Source: Escallonia rubra (Eukaryota > Streptophyta > Magnoliopsida > Escalloniales > Escalloniaceae). From it: a stretch of 64,000 nt of DNA. The notes under the pieces were generated by a model. That model had not been told where the DNA came from and made no database searches. It saw only the letters and a list, made by a program, of their open reading frames with translations. This document shows positions 49,601 to 60,074 of this stretch, piece by piece (positions within the stretch are counted from its first letter, which is position 1; every line of letters starts with the position of its first letter). A program made the translations under genes and the position numbers. The stretch lies in the NCBI GenBank assembly GCA_033065855.1, contig JAVXUO010001889.1:124001-188000 (forward strand), given 5' to 3'.

Positions 49601-52312
49601 TGTGTCGTCATGGTATACTAGACCTGGCAATTTTTGTCCCGTACCCGTCCAAAAACCTCGGGTACGGGTATGTATATTAGAGACCCGCTGAAATCAGACC
49701 CAGACCAGAACCGACCCGTAATTCTCGGGTCGGATTGAGGGTTACCCGGTTTTCATTCGTATATAATATGTACTTTGTGCCCTAATCATTTTCACTCTCT
49801 TTTTTCTTCCCACTTCTCACCTCTCAGACTCCCATCTCTCTCTCTCACGCCGTCCCCTTCCTCTCTACCATTGCCGCCGCCCCTCTCAGTCGAGATCTAC
49901 CGCCATCATGCCGTCTTCCACCTCACTCTAACAACTAACAAAGCCACCGCCGATGGCCACCTATTGTCGGCCATAGCCTTCTCACAGATCTGCGGCGCCA
50001 CACTCACCTCCTTACAGATCTGCGCCGCCACCTCCTCACCGATCTGCGCCGCCGCCTCCTCACAGATCTGCACCGCTCCTCCACCGCAGATCTGAAGTTG
50101 CATCACCACCGCTGATCTGAAGTGATGAAGTTGCATCACCACCGCGACGCTGCTGTTCTCCGCTATTCACCGTCGATCGACACGAATTCTGCGAGGAATG
50201 GAAGATTTAATTTTCATTATTTATGCATATGATTTTTTTTTTAAGAGAAGTGCATATGAATTATGATATGATGTATCTGTTGAAATTTAGTTGTAGTTGT
50301 TGTATTTTAGATTGTTAATACTTAGTAGGAAATAGGATTGTATATGTATTGGAAATTGAATTTGCTTTATTTTGGATTGTGGGAGGGGAATGGGATATGG
50401 TATTTAATATTTCAGTTGATATAATTTTTATTTTTTGGTGAAATTTGGAAATGAGGAACACCGAATATGTTAGGTAGCTGAACAAGCAAAAGAAATAAAA
50501 GAGAGAAAAAATAGCCCTAGATAGTTGGTATTTTACTATTTTATAGTAATTAAATTATGTTTATTAAAAAATTAAAAATTAAATTGTTTATCCGCGGGTA
50601 ATACCCTACCTGCCAGGGTAGGGTACGGATCTTAAAAATGGCTACCCGAGAAAAACCGGGTAAAATTTACCTGACCCGGTTTTACATGTACCCGGCCGGT
50701 TTTTACCCGTACCCGGCGGGTATACCCGTTTGCCAGGTCTGTGGTATACTGTGGGTCATTCTAGAAGGTTGTGTTTGTGTTATTATTTCCTAGGTACTAA
50801 TGATAGGAACATGTAACTATGTCACGCCATTTGTGCTTGCGAGTTGTTAGGAGTTAGCCTGCAATGTCAATGATGAATATACACAACTTTCTAGCCTAGA
50901 ATGAAGGGCTTGCCTTTTCTATTATCTACTCTAAGTGCTTCATTTTTTTGACCTCTAGACAATTTCCTGTTGCTGTAGGTTTTGCATGCATTTGCAACTG
51001 AAGGGGCACACTGTACTAAAGTGCGTGACATACTAAATGCCTCAGATGTAAGTCCTGACTTGGTGATGTGTACTTATGTTCGTCAAAACTATTGTTCCCT
51101 ATAATTCAAGATCTTTGCTGGTAATTATGTCTGAGTTCAGCTATTATGAATTTTTTATCAAGTTTATTGACTTTGAATTGTTAATATATCTTTTTTTAAG
51201 TAGTTAGAAGGTAGGAAGTTCCTAATAGGAGTCTAGAATGGAATGCTGTCCTTAAGCTTTATAGAGTGAATTTCAGTTGTTTACCATGGATAGTACATGC
51301 AAGGCCATTTAGTCAAGAAATGTGTCATCGGATGCTATGTTCTGCAACTATGCAAAATGAAGGAAAAGTATGCATTGCATCCAAACCTTGTGGTCACCTT
51401 GTTATTTACACTAGTAGATCTAATTTTTTTTGCTCAAGTTAATATAATGGCTCCAATGAGACACTGTCTGATAAATGGACCTTCAAGTGCCCTTGCACAC
51501 CATATTCCCTCCGAACGAAGGTAGAGACCGATATTGAACCTGTCATTTTAAACAACTTTCTCCCTTACGGAAACCTCCATTTGTTATGAATCCTAACAAT
51601 CTGACTGCCTCCATTTATCATGAAACACTTGCCTAAGAAGAGCCTTCGGTAGATTATGTCCCCTATTAGACAAGTTCAGTTACTTGAATTGAAGGGCCAC
51701 ATTAGTGTTCCAAGTTTCAGAAGTGTTATGTCCCATTAAAGGGAAATGACATAAGTGGCAAATCATGATAATATCGCCAGTCGCCACGCTCACCGCGTAT
51801 CCCCCCTCCCCCCCCCCAACACACGCACACACACGCCCGCACGCACGCACACGCAGAGAGATATATATACACGATCATCGGAATTTGACTCAAATCTTCC
51901 ATATTGCGAGTTAGGTAGATAAACTTCTTGGAGATGCACGGCTACTTCCATATGAGTTTGTGCAAACATTTCACTTCAAAGGTTATATGCATGTAAATGT
52001 GTCGACGTATGTGGCACTAGTGAATAGTTCATGTGTAGTAAATCTTCCTATACTAAGAGTTCAACATTTTCTAGTTCTGAGGTGTTATGAAATTTTGATT
52101 TTCAGGTTTGGGGTGCTTATAAAGACCAGAAGCATGACCTTTTTCTACCTTCAAATGCTCAATTAGCAGCTGCCGGAGTTGCTGGTCTAATTGAGAACCC
52201 CTCATCAAGGCTTACTTATGCCCTTCCAGCTCCTCCACCACAAGCAAGTCAGGTAAAACCTCCTGTTTCTATCCCGTCAAATTCAAACGGAAACCAGTAT
52301 CAGCTTTTGTAG
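25690..52312 (+). CDS. GRV2: DnaJ homolog subfamily C GRV2/KAM2 (plant RME-8)
   Basis: Endosomal J-protein; the family recruits Hsc70 and is needed for endosome-to-vacuole trafficking, and Arabidopsis mutants have altered shoot gravitropism. Twenty-two exons join in phase: 25690-26157, 31031-31264, 31416-31503, 31617-31825, 32748-32849, 32923-32985, 33185-35416, 36415-36777, 37184-37324, 38558-38950, 39088-39579, 40832-41055, 41162-41506, 42489-42783, 43917-44363, 44436-44781, 44865-45208, 45292-45759, 48019-48143, 48872-48995, 50979-51047, 52106-52312. This gives 2,592 aa (about 2,550 in Arabidopsis). Landmarks are the EEPEYLARY...[11 protein letters not shown]-terminus, a GYF-type segment in exon 8 ([14 protein letters not shown], near residue 1200) and a J-domain in exon 11 with HPD at about 1573-1575. 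Armadillo-like helical repeats surround these. The C-terminus ([11 protein letters not shown]...) is the least certain part, because CAG|GTAAAA at 52250-52258 could be an alternative donor. Introns 1 and 20 contain hAT elements. Confidence 0.95.
27076..28201. mobile_element. hAT element with GGCGC-rich hairpin ends, 1,126 bp, in GRV2 intron 1
   Basis: The left end is CAGTGTTATTGAAGGCGC and the right end ...GCGCTTTTTACAACACTG. A perfect 8-bp direct repeat GTGCTAGT flanks it (27068-27075 and 28202-28209), as expected for hAT. Both subterminal regions are packed with CCTAGGCGC/GGCGCGCC words able to form strong hairpins. The centre has a purine-rich segment and a GC-rich 75-103 codon frame that looks like simple sequence. 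No transposase. Confidence 0.9.
28210..31030. other. rest of GRV2 intron 1
   Basis: No exon is predicted here: exon 1 joins directly to exon 2 in phase and the protein lines up with the known family across the join. An antisense open frame of 187 codons (30088-29525) has no recognisable domain. Around 28400-28850 the reverse strand faintly resembles a decayed LINE reverse-transcriptase tail, too weak to call. Confidence 0.4.
43227..43252 (+). repeat. T16G10 homopolymer junction in GRV2 intron 14
   Basis: Sixteen T residues are followed directly by ten G residues. Noncoding. Confidence 0.85.
46008..47400. mobile_element. probable Mutator-like insertion in GRV2 intron 18
   Basis: The block begins AAGGGTTAATTCCAAAACTG, a style of terminus seen in plant Mutator-like elements and like the TTAAATACAAA start of the 11702 element. 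It is followed by a 32-bp tandem repeat (46029-46060, 46061-46092). It then contains CCACC-rich and later GGTGG-rich DNA, resembling the interiors of the other elements here. I could not find a matching right-hand inverted end or a target-site duplication, so the limits and class are uncertain. Confidence 0.35.
46262..46942 (+). other. 226-codon open frame inside GRV2 intron 18, coding status unknown
   Basis: The frame begins in Pro/Thr/His-rich simple sequence and continues into a more protein-like half containing [20 protein letters not shown] and [21 protein letters not shown] recognise no family. It lies within the suspected insertion, so it may be a captured or decayed gene piece; chance openness is also possible. 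Confidence 0.25.
49619..50741. mobile_element. non-autonomous hAT element, 1,123 bp, in GRV2 intron 20
   Basis: The left end is TAGACCTGGCAA and the right end, reverse-complemented, CAGACCTGGCAA. A perfect 8-bp direct repeat TGGTATAC flanks it (49611-49618 and 50742-50749). Subterminal DNA on both sides is rich in ACCCG/CGGGT words. The centre contains a short array of CAGATCTGCGCCGCC-like units (about 49985-50095) and AT-rich DNA. No transposase frame. Confidence 0.9.
49985..50095. repeat. short imperfect array of CAGATCTGCGCC-like units
   Basis: Five or so units built on AGATCTGC(G/A)CCG with CACCTCCT spacers lie within the hAT element. Imperfect and noncoding. Confidence 0.6.
51800..51868. 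repeat. C-rich and CA/CG-rich simple sequence in GRV2 intron 21
   Basis: C runs are followed by CACACA, CACGCACGCACAC and ATATATATAC units. Likely length-variable. Confidence 0.75.
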
Positions 52313-52477
52313 CAGAGAAGGATGGAAAAAGAAACACTCTCATGGTCATCGGATGCAACAAATACAGAATCGGACTAAAACGAGATTGGCTCTCAGCGTT
52401 CATATCAGAAAATATGCTTTTTGTAACCTAGAGCTGTTACCGAGCCTCATGCTCAAGTTATTTGTATAGCGTATTGT

Positions 52478-52481
<4 letters not shown>

Positions 52482-52531
<50 letters not shown>

Positions 52532-52590
52532 TCCCTCTCCCTCTCTCCCCCCCCCCCCCCTCCTCGTGTTCTCTCTCTCTCCCTCTCTGT
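52482..52590 (+). repeat. long polypyrimidine (CT)n-C14 tract just after GRV2
   Basis: A CT dinucleotide run (52482-52527) passes into CCCTCT repeats and a run of 14 C, then more CT. It begins 170 bp after the GRV2 stop codon and may lie in the 3' UTR. Confidence 0.85.
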
Positions 52591-55104
52591 GCACGCTCTC
52601 AGTCAGGTGTGCATGGGCGAGTACGCGTACTTCAGGTTTGCTAGGAGTTACCGGATAAAAAGCCCAAGGCACATATATACACGTCTTTAAATGTACAGAG
52701 AACTGCGATACAAAGTGTTAATTACGGTATTTATCCGTAAATAGTTGAGGTGATTTTGCTGTTAGTTGTGTTCCATAATCTGCCTAGTGAGCCTTTCTCA
52801 ATTTGGTCACTGTTTACGGGTGAGAAATTGTTTCTTTTTTTTCTTTTTCCCATCTTCCCCTGTACGATATTTGGGTAACACTATATCCAGGATATCACCT
52901 TATAAATTGGTGGTTGTACCTGGCCTTGTATTGTCGCATTACAGGAGAATTTATCACTAGAAAGATTTGTAACTACTCAGATATGAGCTACTGATGATTA
53001 ATAACGGTTAGTCAGCATGAGATGCGGCGCCCTATCGAACCAGGGTACCTTTTGGACTCACTTTTCTTCCTTTTTTTCAGGGCAACCCTAGATGTTTCTT
53101 CTCTCTCTCAATTAGCATTACCTTGTATTGGATAAAGGCTTTATGTATTTGTAAACTTAAGTGGCATGCTTTCATACTTGTTGGGAAGGATAAGTTGAAG
53201 TTTGGATTGTTGTACTTTCTACTGCCTGTTTCCAAATGGAGAACTGTGAATGGCAATGTTGCCACGCATTTTGGGGGTAACAGCAGATAGGCTTTCATTT
53301 CTGCAATGGTCGACAGTTGAAAGGTGGTGATGGATGCTCATCAAGCGCAGGTGATAAAGAGATAAACTTGGAAATAATGTGGGAGGATACGGTAGCCGCC
53401 TTGGGAATGAGAAACCTGCAGGAATTGAATTCCGTCTTCCCCTTTGGAATACGGAATCCCATTTCTCAAAGCAACCTTATAAATGGAGTGGCCATTTGCA
53501 GATTTCTTCATTTTGTGCACTGAATGCGATGAAATTGTGGTGGTGTGCTGAATTCAGGGCCGTGCTCAAAGTGAGATCATGTGTCGCAGTTACTGCATTG
53601 AATCTTCTGCAGGTGTTAAATGAACCGCTGAGGCTAATTTTTTGCATCTTCGAGCCTTCTCTCTTTTGGGTAATAATGGATTGGCTAACATATTTATTTG
53701 GTAGAGTAATAGAGATGTAAACATACGAAAACGATTGCAAGCAGTCAAGTTAGAGTACCACAGACTAAAAATTAAGAAACGCATGGATATGACATCTCTC
53801 TCTCTGCTAAGAACCCAACCAGAATCCACTTTCATATGATCTTTTAGATTGATGGTCCAACTTTATATTCTCAATGAAAAAAATTTGGCAGCTACCCTGG
53901 GTTTGAGGAATCTTCTTCCTACTCTCTATATAGCAACAATCAATTGTTTCTAAGTATTTATAGTGATTTTTATTAAGTGACGCTAAAAAAGTGTTGCTAA
54001 TAATTGTCGCTGAAAGTGTTAGAAGAAAAATCATTACAAACATTTAGTGACTATTAATTGTTACTATACACGAGGTTGGAGGAAGATTCCTACAATCCAA
54101 GTAAGAGCCAAAGTTTGTTCATTTTCAATTGACGTTGAAAACCAACCTAATAAACTATTGAAGTTTAATGAAAAGTGAGAGGATTCTATTTCGATGATGC
54201 CCAGTTCTATTCGAGCAAAACACGAGTAAAGAGTTAATTAAATGATATAGATGATATCTTTTTTTAATTATTCATTATTCTAAGTCAAAAGCTAATTGTT
54301 TACATTATTGTTTCTTCAGTTTAGTTGGATATTTTTTCTTTTGATTTTTCTACGAGTATATGTAAACATCGACTTTACTATCTCCTAGCTTGACTTGCCA
54401 GTAATACTTATGTAAGCTTTAAATTATATATGAATTTAATTTAATGTCTACATCTATTAAAATCATTGAAAAAAGTTGGGAAAAAAAAAGTTCAGTGGAA
54501 ACAAGAAAATACAGCAAAACCTTTCAAAAAGGATCTAAGTGTAACAACGTTTGCCTCAGTCACACAGAAAGCAATGCGTAAACATGTTTTTTTTTTAATT
54601 GTAGAATTTTATTTTAAAAAATAAGGAATCGGTTAAAAGAGCAGGTAGTATAAACATGGTTGGGCTAGTTTGTAGTATTTTTCATTATGTGAAGCAACTT
54701 CCGTACAAATATTTGGATGCTCTAATTGCAAAACAATTTGGTGGGCTCTGGAAATTGCAGAACAAATTGGAAAAAATAATACTGATGTCAATAGTACTAA
54801 TAATAATAATAACGACGATGATGATGATAATACGAACAAGGCCATAGTTTTAAATTACTAGTACTACCAAATAACATGATATACAAGTGCATTAAAACGG
54901 ATTTGTCGACGGTCCTAATTTCTTAAGAACTTTAATATTGTGTCATTCGACCACCTTAACTCGTTAATTTTTCACCATGCGCATACCACATCTTTCAATT
55001 TGCAACAGGATAACATACCCTCGGAGCAGCATTTATGAGAGGTATCCTTTTGGATTTAAAGATGAGAGTGGGAACATCATTATAAATACCAAACTCACCC
55101 AACT
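52591..55104. other. intergenic region between GRV2 and the LTPG gene
   Basis: No convincing gene. Open frames of 68 and 113 codons at 53317-53720 have no family resemblance. The right part (54100-55000) is AT-rich. A small inverted-repeat element is present at 53907-54090. Confidence 0.4.
53907..54090. mobile_element. small inverted-repeat (MITE-like) element, about 184 bp
   Basis: The left end GGAATCTTCTTCC...TATAGCAACAAT and the reverse complement of the right end GGAATCTTCCTCC...TATAGTAACAAT match over roughly 35 bp with a few mismatches. The AT-rich centre contains further short inverted words. I found no clear target-site duplication. Confidence 0.5.
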
Positions 55105-55113
55105 CTATATATA
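55105..55113 (+). promoter_or_regulatory. TATA box of the LTPG gene
   Basis: CTATATATA lies 76-84 bp upstream of the ATG and gives a leader of roughly 45-50 nt. A second TATAAATA lies at 55081. Confidence 0.65.
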
Positions 55114-55188
55114 CCTCACATCTACTGCTCGCCCTTACACAAAGCAAAGGAAACAAAGGGGAACACAGAAGAGAGAATACTTGCTACA

Positions 55189-56017
55189 ATGGAGTCCTGG
55201 AGTAAGAGGTTGATAGTGTTCGCCATTGTAGCCGCGGCCACCGTGGCGGTAGCCACCGCCACAATGGCCGAGGACGAGAAGGACTGCGCGGACCAGCTCA
55301 CGAACCTGGCCTCGTGCATACCTTATGTGAGTGGCACCGCGAAGAAGCCTACGCCAGAGTGCTGTGAGGACACCAAGAAAGTGAGGAGCGCAAAGCCGAA
55401 GTGCTTGTGTGTTCTGATCAAGGAGAGCACTGACCCTTCCATGGGCCTCCCTATCAACACAACTTTGGCCATTCAGATGCCCTCCGCTTGCAACATTGAT
55501 GCCAAAGTCTCCGATTGCCCATGTAATTAATCTTCACCTTAGTTCCCTTGGCTACATGTCCCAAAATAAGAGTCCATCTAGGAACTGGCTAACGTAATAT
55601 GCAGTACATTTGAAACTCATACACAAATGTGTAAGAGTTACACAAATGAAGCCTAGATTATGCATAGAAATTGGGAGTAACCTGACTGGTTTGTAGCTTA
55701 ACTTCCATGTCCTAACCAGATTGATTGTTTAATGGTGTTTTCATGTACATGCAGCAATACTGAACCTCCCACCAGGTTCACCAGATGCAAAGATCTTCAA
55801 AGAAGCAGATGCAAGTTCAAGCACAAGTAGTGCAACACCTACAACAACGACATCACCAGCATCGTCGTCTTCTTCTTCTTCTTCAGGATCCAGTACTTCG
55901 AGTTCTGACTCGAAGAAAACCACAAGCGGCAACAGCAGCGCTGGGGCGAAGTCGGGTACTGGAGGCTTATTCTTGATGACGGGTTTGGCGTCAATAATTG
56001 CATCGATCCTCGTTTGA
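55189..56017 (+). CDS. GPI-anchored non-specific lipid-transfer protein (LTPG/YLS3-like)
   Basis: Exons 55189-55522 and 55755-56017 give 198 aa. An N-terminal hydrophobic signal (FAIVAAATVAVATATMA) precedes an eight-cysteine lipid-transfer fold in the canonical order C-C-CC-CxC-C-C (DC, SC, ECC, CLC, AC, DC). Exon 2 supplies the conserved LNLPPGSPDAKIF segment, then a Ser/Thr-rich linker and a hydrophobic C-terminal tail (GGLFLMTGLASIIASILV) after small residues, as in GPI-anchor signals. Proteins of this group sit on the outer face of the plasma membrane and bind or move lipids, for example cuticle precursors. The exon 1 frame would stop six bases after the donor if unspliced, so splicing decides the anchor. 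Closest in look to Arabidopsis YLS3/At2g44300-type proteins. Confidence 0.93.
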
Positions 56018-56506
56018 GCTGTGAAGTAATGCCGTCCTAAATATTGGGCTGATTTATTAGTGCATGCATGGAGAGCTAAACTTGGTAGGCAATGTTAGTA
56101 GTAGTAACTGTTAGTTTCAATTTTTGCCAGCTGCTTGTTTCCCTTTGAATTCGATAATAACAACAATAAGATCAAGATATTGTCTTGTACTGACTTCTAC
56201 ATGAGAAAGGCTTAGCTTGAAATCGACCAACTTCAGTTCCTTGTGTGTCCCATAACAAGAGTCAACTTCCTGAAAATCGATAACGCATCAGAAAAGACAA
56301 CTTCATTATGTTCATTGTGCAGTCTCTGTTTGCGACTGGTACATGTTCTTTCTCCAGTCCACATTAGCACAAACAAAAGTGAAAGAACAAATGAAAAGGA
56401 ATGATCTGTTTCGCATTGCAGAACAATGGAATCTGAGCTTTTCAATACGATCTACTGAATCATATATATATATGCACAGTACTTACTGATCCGCTCGTTC
56501 TTGTTC
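56018..56506. other. convergent intergenic region between LTPG and GH17 genes
   Basis: The 3' flanks of two convergent genes. No further gene seen; contains an AT run near 56463-56472. Confidence 0.5.
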
Positions 56507-58185
56507 CTAAGACACAAGAAGCAAAAAAACTATACATCCCACAATGGTTAGAAGTATGATATTAAAAACTTTTCTGTGCCGCAGCATCTCTGATGATCCG
56601 TAAGCAATCATCACTGGAAACCGGCATTCGTCCTTGGAAGGGTCCTCATCCGTCACCACAGCCAATCCCGAGAAATCGCAGTCCCAACTATTCTGATCCT
56701 TAAATTGGTAGTACATGTTGAAGGCATACGAAGTGTTCCCTGCAACACTCAGATGATTACAAGACGACCCGTACCCTAAAGCCGTGCAGTCCGAAAGGCT
56801 ACATGCATAATCAATATTCTTAGCCAAGTCTTCCAAATCTTTGACATGAGGGTTCAAAATACACCACCTTTTGGGCATATACCTCACATCTTCCACAGCA
56901 ACTAGGCCTACATTTTCTTGCGAGCCAGATACGTCCAGTTCGTACTTTGGCTTCCCATCAAACTCGAAAATCCCCCAATGCCTCTCGAACGAGCCAGGCT
57001 CGATGCTCTTGGCATTCTCGTCGATGAGGCTAAAAAGATAAACATCTATTGAGCCTCTTCTCGCTGGGGTTCCATTTCCACTCAGAGCATGTTGAATTAA
57101 TCCTTGATTAAATCTTTTCGCGTTCTGGACGTTAGCGTTTTTATCGCCATCAGTAGGCCAACCGACTTCTCCGACTACGATTTTCATGTCAGGGTATCCG
57201 GATTTGTTTAACGACCAAACGAGAGTGTCGAAATTTGCATCAAACACGTTGGTGTAAATATGGTCGCCATCTTTCACAGGCTTGTTTGATCCATCAAAAA
57301 ACGCAAAGTCCAAGGGGAAGTAGATATTGCCATAAAGACTTAGGAATGGATAAATGTTGACTGTAAATGGGGCATCATTCTGGAACAGATACTGGATTAT
57401 TTGGATCGTTAAGTCGCGGATTTCTGGCCTAAAGTCACCAGCAGACGGGACAGGGTTTGATTCAGGGGAGTAGTAGATATCGGCATTAAACGGGACAGTG
57501 GCCTTAATCTGTGAACCAACACCTGCATGGTTGAGGGCCTCCTGAACATTTTTGAGGGCTGGTAATGTGGACTGCAGATAGGTGCCATTGTAAGAATGAA
57601 GGAAGGGTTCATTGCCAACAGCAACATACCTGAAAAACACATTTTCCAAACTGATCAACACAACAATGGAGCTAGACTTGTTTTGGTAACTACAAGCTGC
57701 AATTCCAACCCGGAACAACATACCCAACTAGAACAGATACAACTGAACCAAAACAGACTTGAAACATCATTTGTACAGAAAGGGTCTAAAAATCAGAAAC
57801 ACTGACATGTAAGGAACTCTGTGACTCACTTGATTTTGACTCCACCAGTGTAGCAGTAACTGGTCACATTGGCATCCACCCAAGAAACTGCAACACCAGG
57901 ATCCCGGCTCATGTCCTGCAGCATGTAGTTGGGTATTGCCAGCATCACTTCGATATCAGTTCCGATCAAAGCCCCCAGAATCTTTTCATCGGCCTCGAAC
58001 AGTTTCACCTTGTTGAACCCGTTATCTTTCATCATCTTAACCACCTTTTTCGGCGGAAGCTGGTGGTTTGCCATAGTACCCCAGTTCACTCCCACGCTCA
58101 GCCCGTTCAAAACCATGGGTAAGACAAGGAACATCACCATCCGGACATTCTTGTTACAGTGTGGCCTTGCATCCACCATTTTCAT
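56507..58185 (-). CDS. glucan endo-1,3-beta-glucosidase, GH17 with X8 (CBM43) domain, GPI-type tail
   Basis: Exons 58185-57830 and 57629-56507 give 492 aa. GH17 enzymes cut beta-1,3-glucan such as callose in the wall and around plasmodesmata. A signal peptide ([17 protein letters not shown]) precedes the mature start VGVNWGT. The catalytic acid/base Glu lies in VAVGNEPF (about residue 126) and the nucleophile in [12 protein letters not shown] (about 273). A C-terminal X8 domain begins at KRWCILNP, has six cysteines and includes the GYGSSC motif. The last 20 residues are hydrophobic ([17 protein letters not shown]), as in GPI-anchored members. It belongs to the group of glucanases 5, 6 and 8 of Arabidopsis, one of which (ZERZAUST) is reported as atypical, so activity should not be assumed even though both catalytic Glu are present. 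The start is the first Met after the TATA box. Confidence 0.94.
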
Positions 58186-58322
58186 CTTTTTTGTGGTGAA
58201 TCTTGACTAGGGTATGCTTGAATCTTTCTCAGAATCAAGAAAGGTGAAAGAGAAATGAATATGCTGGGGCGGCAAAAGGAAATGGAAAGGAAAGGAGGAA
58301 TTTTCTTCTTGCTTCTTGTGGC

Positions 58323-58331
58323 TTATATATA
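58323..58331 (-). promoter_or_regulatory. TATA box of the GH17 gene
   Basis: Reverse-strand TATATATAA lies about 138 bp upstream of the ATG, implying a leader of about 105 nt. Confidence 0.6.
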
Positions 58332-58599
58332 CAGCTTGTAGAGAGTTGCATGCTCTCTCTCCTCCTTTCTGATTGCCTGCAACCTCCTCTTTAGTGTTTG
58401 GCTTTTGGAAAAAATTATCCAAAAGAAAGTGAGAAATCTACAAGAAAGTTGGCCAGAGAAAGTTTAATTAAAAGGGTGGAATGGAAGATTGGAAGGAGAT
58501 TCCTTCCTTCCTTCCTTCAGTTATTCAGTTGCATGCAAACTGTCAACCATGCCATTTTGCTCGAAGAAAGTTGTCAGGGAGTACTCTTGTCTTTATGAA

Positions 58600-60074
58600 G
58601 CTAATTCATGAAGGCAAGACACATCATGGCTAGTCCTTTCCCATTACATGCTTTTATAGTTCACTTTTCATTTTATTTATTAATTTGTGAGAAAAGTTTA
58701 GCGATTAAGTTTATGAGACCTACAAAAAACGGGGAAAAAAAAAATCAAAAGTAAAGGGAATTAGCTACTCAAGAAAGCTCGTTAATAGGACAAGCTTCAA
58801 AGAACATAACGATCTAGAGCACGAGGTCCTCAGCATTGCAGAGTCTACATAAGATTTTTGTGTATCGTCGCCTCAAGTCACGATCCAAGCGCTCATCATC
58901 AATGACATTTAGAGACTTGATCAAGATTCAAGAATGAGGAGTAAAACATGTTAAGCTTCGAGTAAAGCATCAAAACACGCCAATACTCAACTCTGCTTGT
59001 TTGATGAAGGATTGTGATGAAAGAAGTCAAACTTCATTCGTATGAACGTTAACCCATAAAATTTGCATGCTAACTAGTCACCAACAGTGAACCAAAGGTA
59101 CTGTCATGGGGATGGTGTGTGAACTCGTGGAAGCTGAACATACAAAGGGATGGACCCAAGAGAAGTAGGTGACCATGTCATGACTTGGTCAGAAAGAGCA
59201 TTGACTCCTTTTGAAAGAGGACTGACCACAAACACTACAAAATGCTGCACTTTCCAGCCCGAGTCTACGTGTTTCGATTTCAGGCATCTTTCGTTCCTTT
59301 GTTTAGTTTGCTTTCCTTTGTGAAAGTTCCTTTGTACCTTTGAGTCGTCACAAAAAAGGGAAAAAGAAGCTCTGTGGTGCAATACACTTAAGAGGATATG
59401 CATCCCATAAAGGATGTGCTATCCTCACTTGTGGCCCTTCAGGCTTTGTTCATACCATTGTCATTAAGCAACGCCAGAAACATTTATGGGGCCTTTGCTG
59501 AGGCTCACCCTCGGTCCACTTGGGAAAAGTTACTTCGTCTCAACGAATTGAACTGCAGTTATACTCTGGACTGATCAAAAAAGAACCAATGGCGAGATGC
59601 AACGTCAAGAACAAGGTCAAGCGATACCATTACACAGCGGGAACGAAACTAACAGGCCAGCGGGTTAAATTGGTATTCCAACATTTCAAGTGCCGAAAAC
59701 TGAACATCAGGAAGAGCAGGGATACATATTGGGACTTGAAGAAGGTGGTGGAGCGAGAAAGCAGCAACTACTCCCTAATCTGAGCTAGTCTATCTTTTGT
59801 AAGACTTCGAGTTTTTGTTCGTCTCTTGGGTTAGAAAGACGAACAGGAAATGCATGTGATATAGCACCAAAAAGCAACTGGTCCTGGATTGAACTTCTGA
59901 ATTATGCTTCCAATTAGCCATCAGCGGAATGACAAATAGTGTTCGTACTGTCTTCGTTCAAACAAGCTTCGTCTGGCAACCTAAAGCTTAAACAAAACAT
60001 TGCCTGCAAGACAATGTTCAAGGACGAGGATGATTTCACATTGATGTACAAGGAACAGCGGTGTATACTTCGGA
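58600..60074. other. intergenic region between GH17 promoter and TRM5 3' end
   Basis: No recognised gene. An 87-codon frame at 59520-59783 (Lys/Arg-rich, with CNVKNKVKRYHYTAGTKL) matches no family I know and could be chance. The TRM5 3' UTR probably occupies the last few hundred bases. Confidence 0.4.

Noticed and set aside
53317..53720. Overlapping 68- and 113-codon frames downstream of GRV2
   Set aside because: No family resemblance and no supporting splice or promoter signals; considered as a possible GRV2 distal exon but without evidence.
59520..59783. 87-codon Lys/Arg-rich frame between GH17 and TRM5 genes
   Set aside because: Not recognised, no TATA or downstream signals that stand out; length is within chance expectation.
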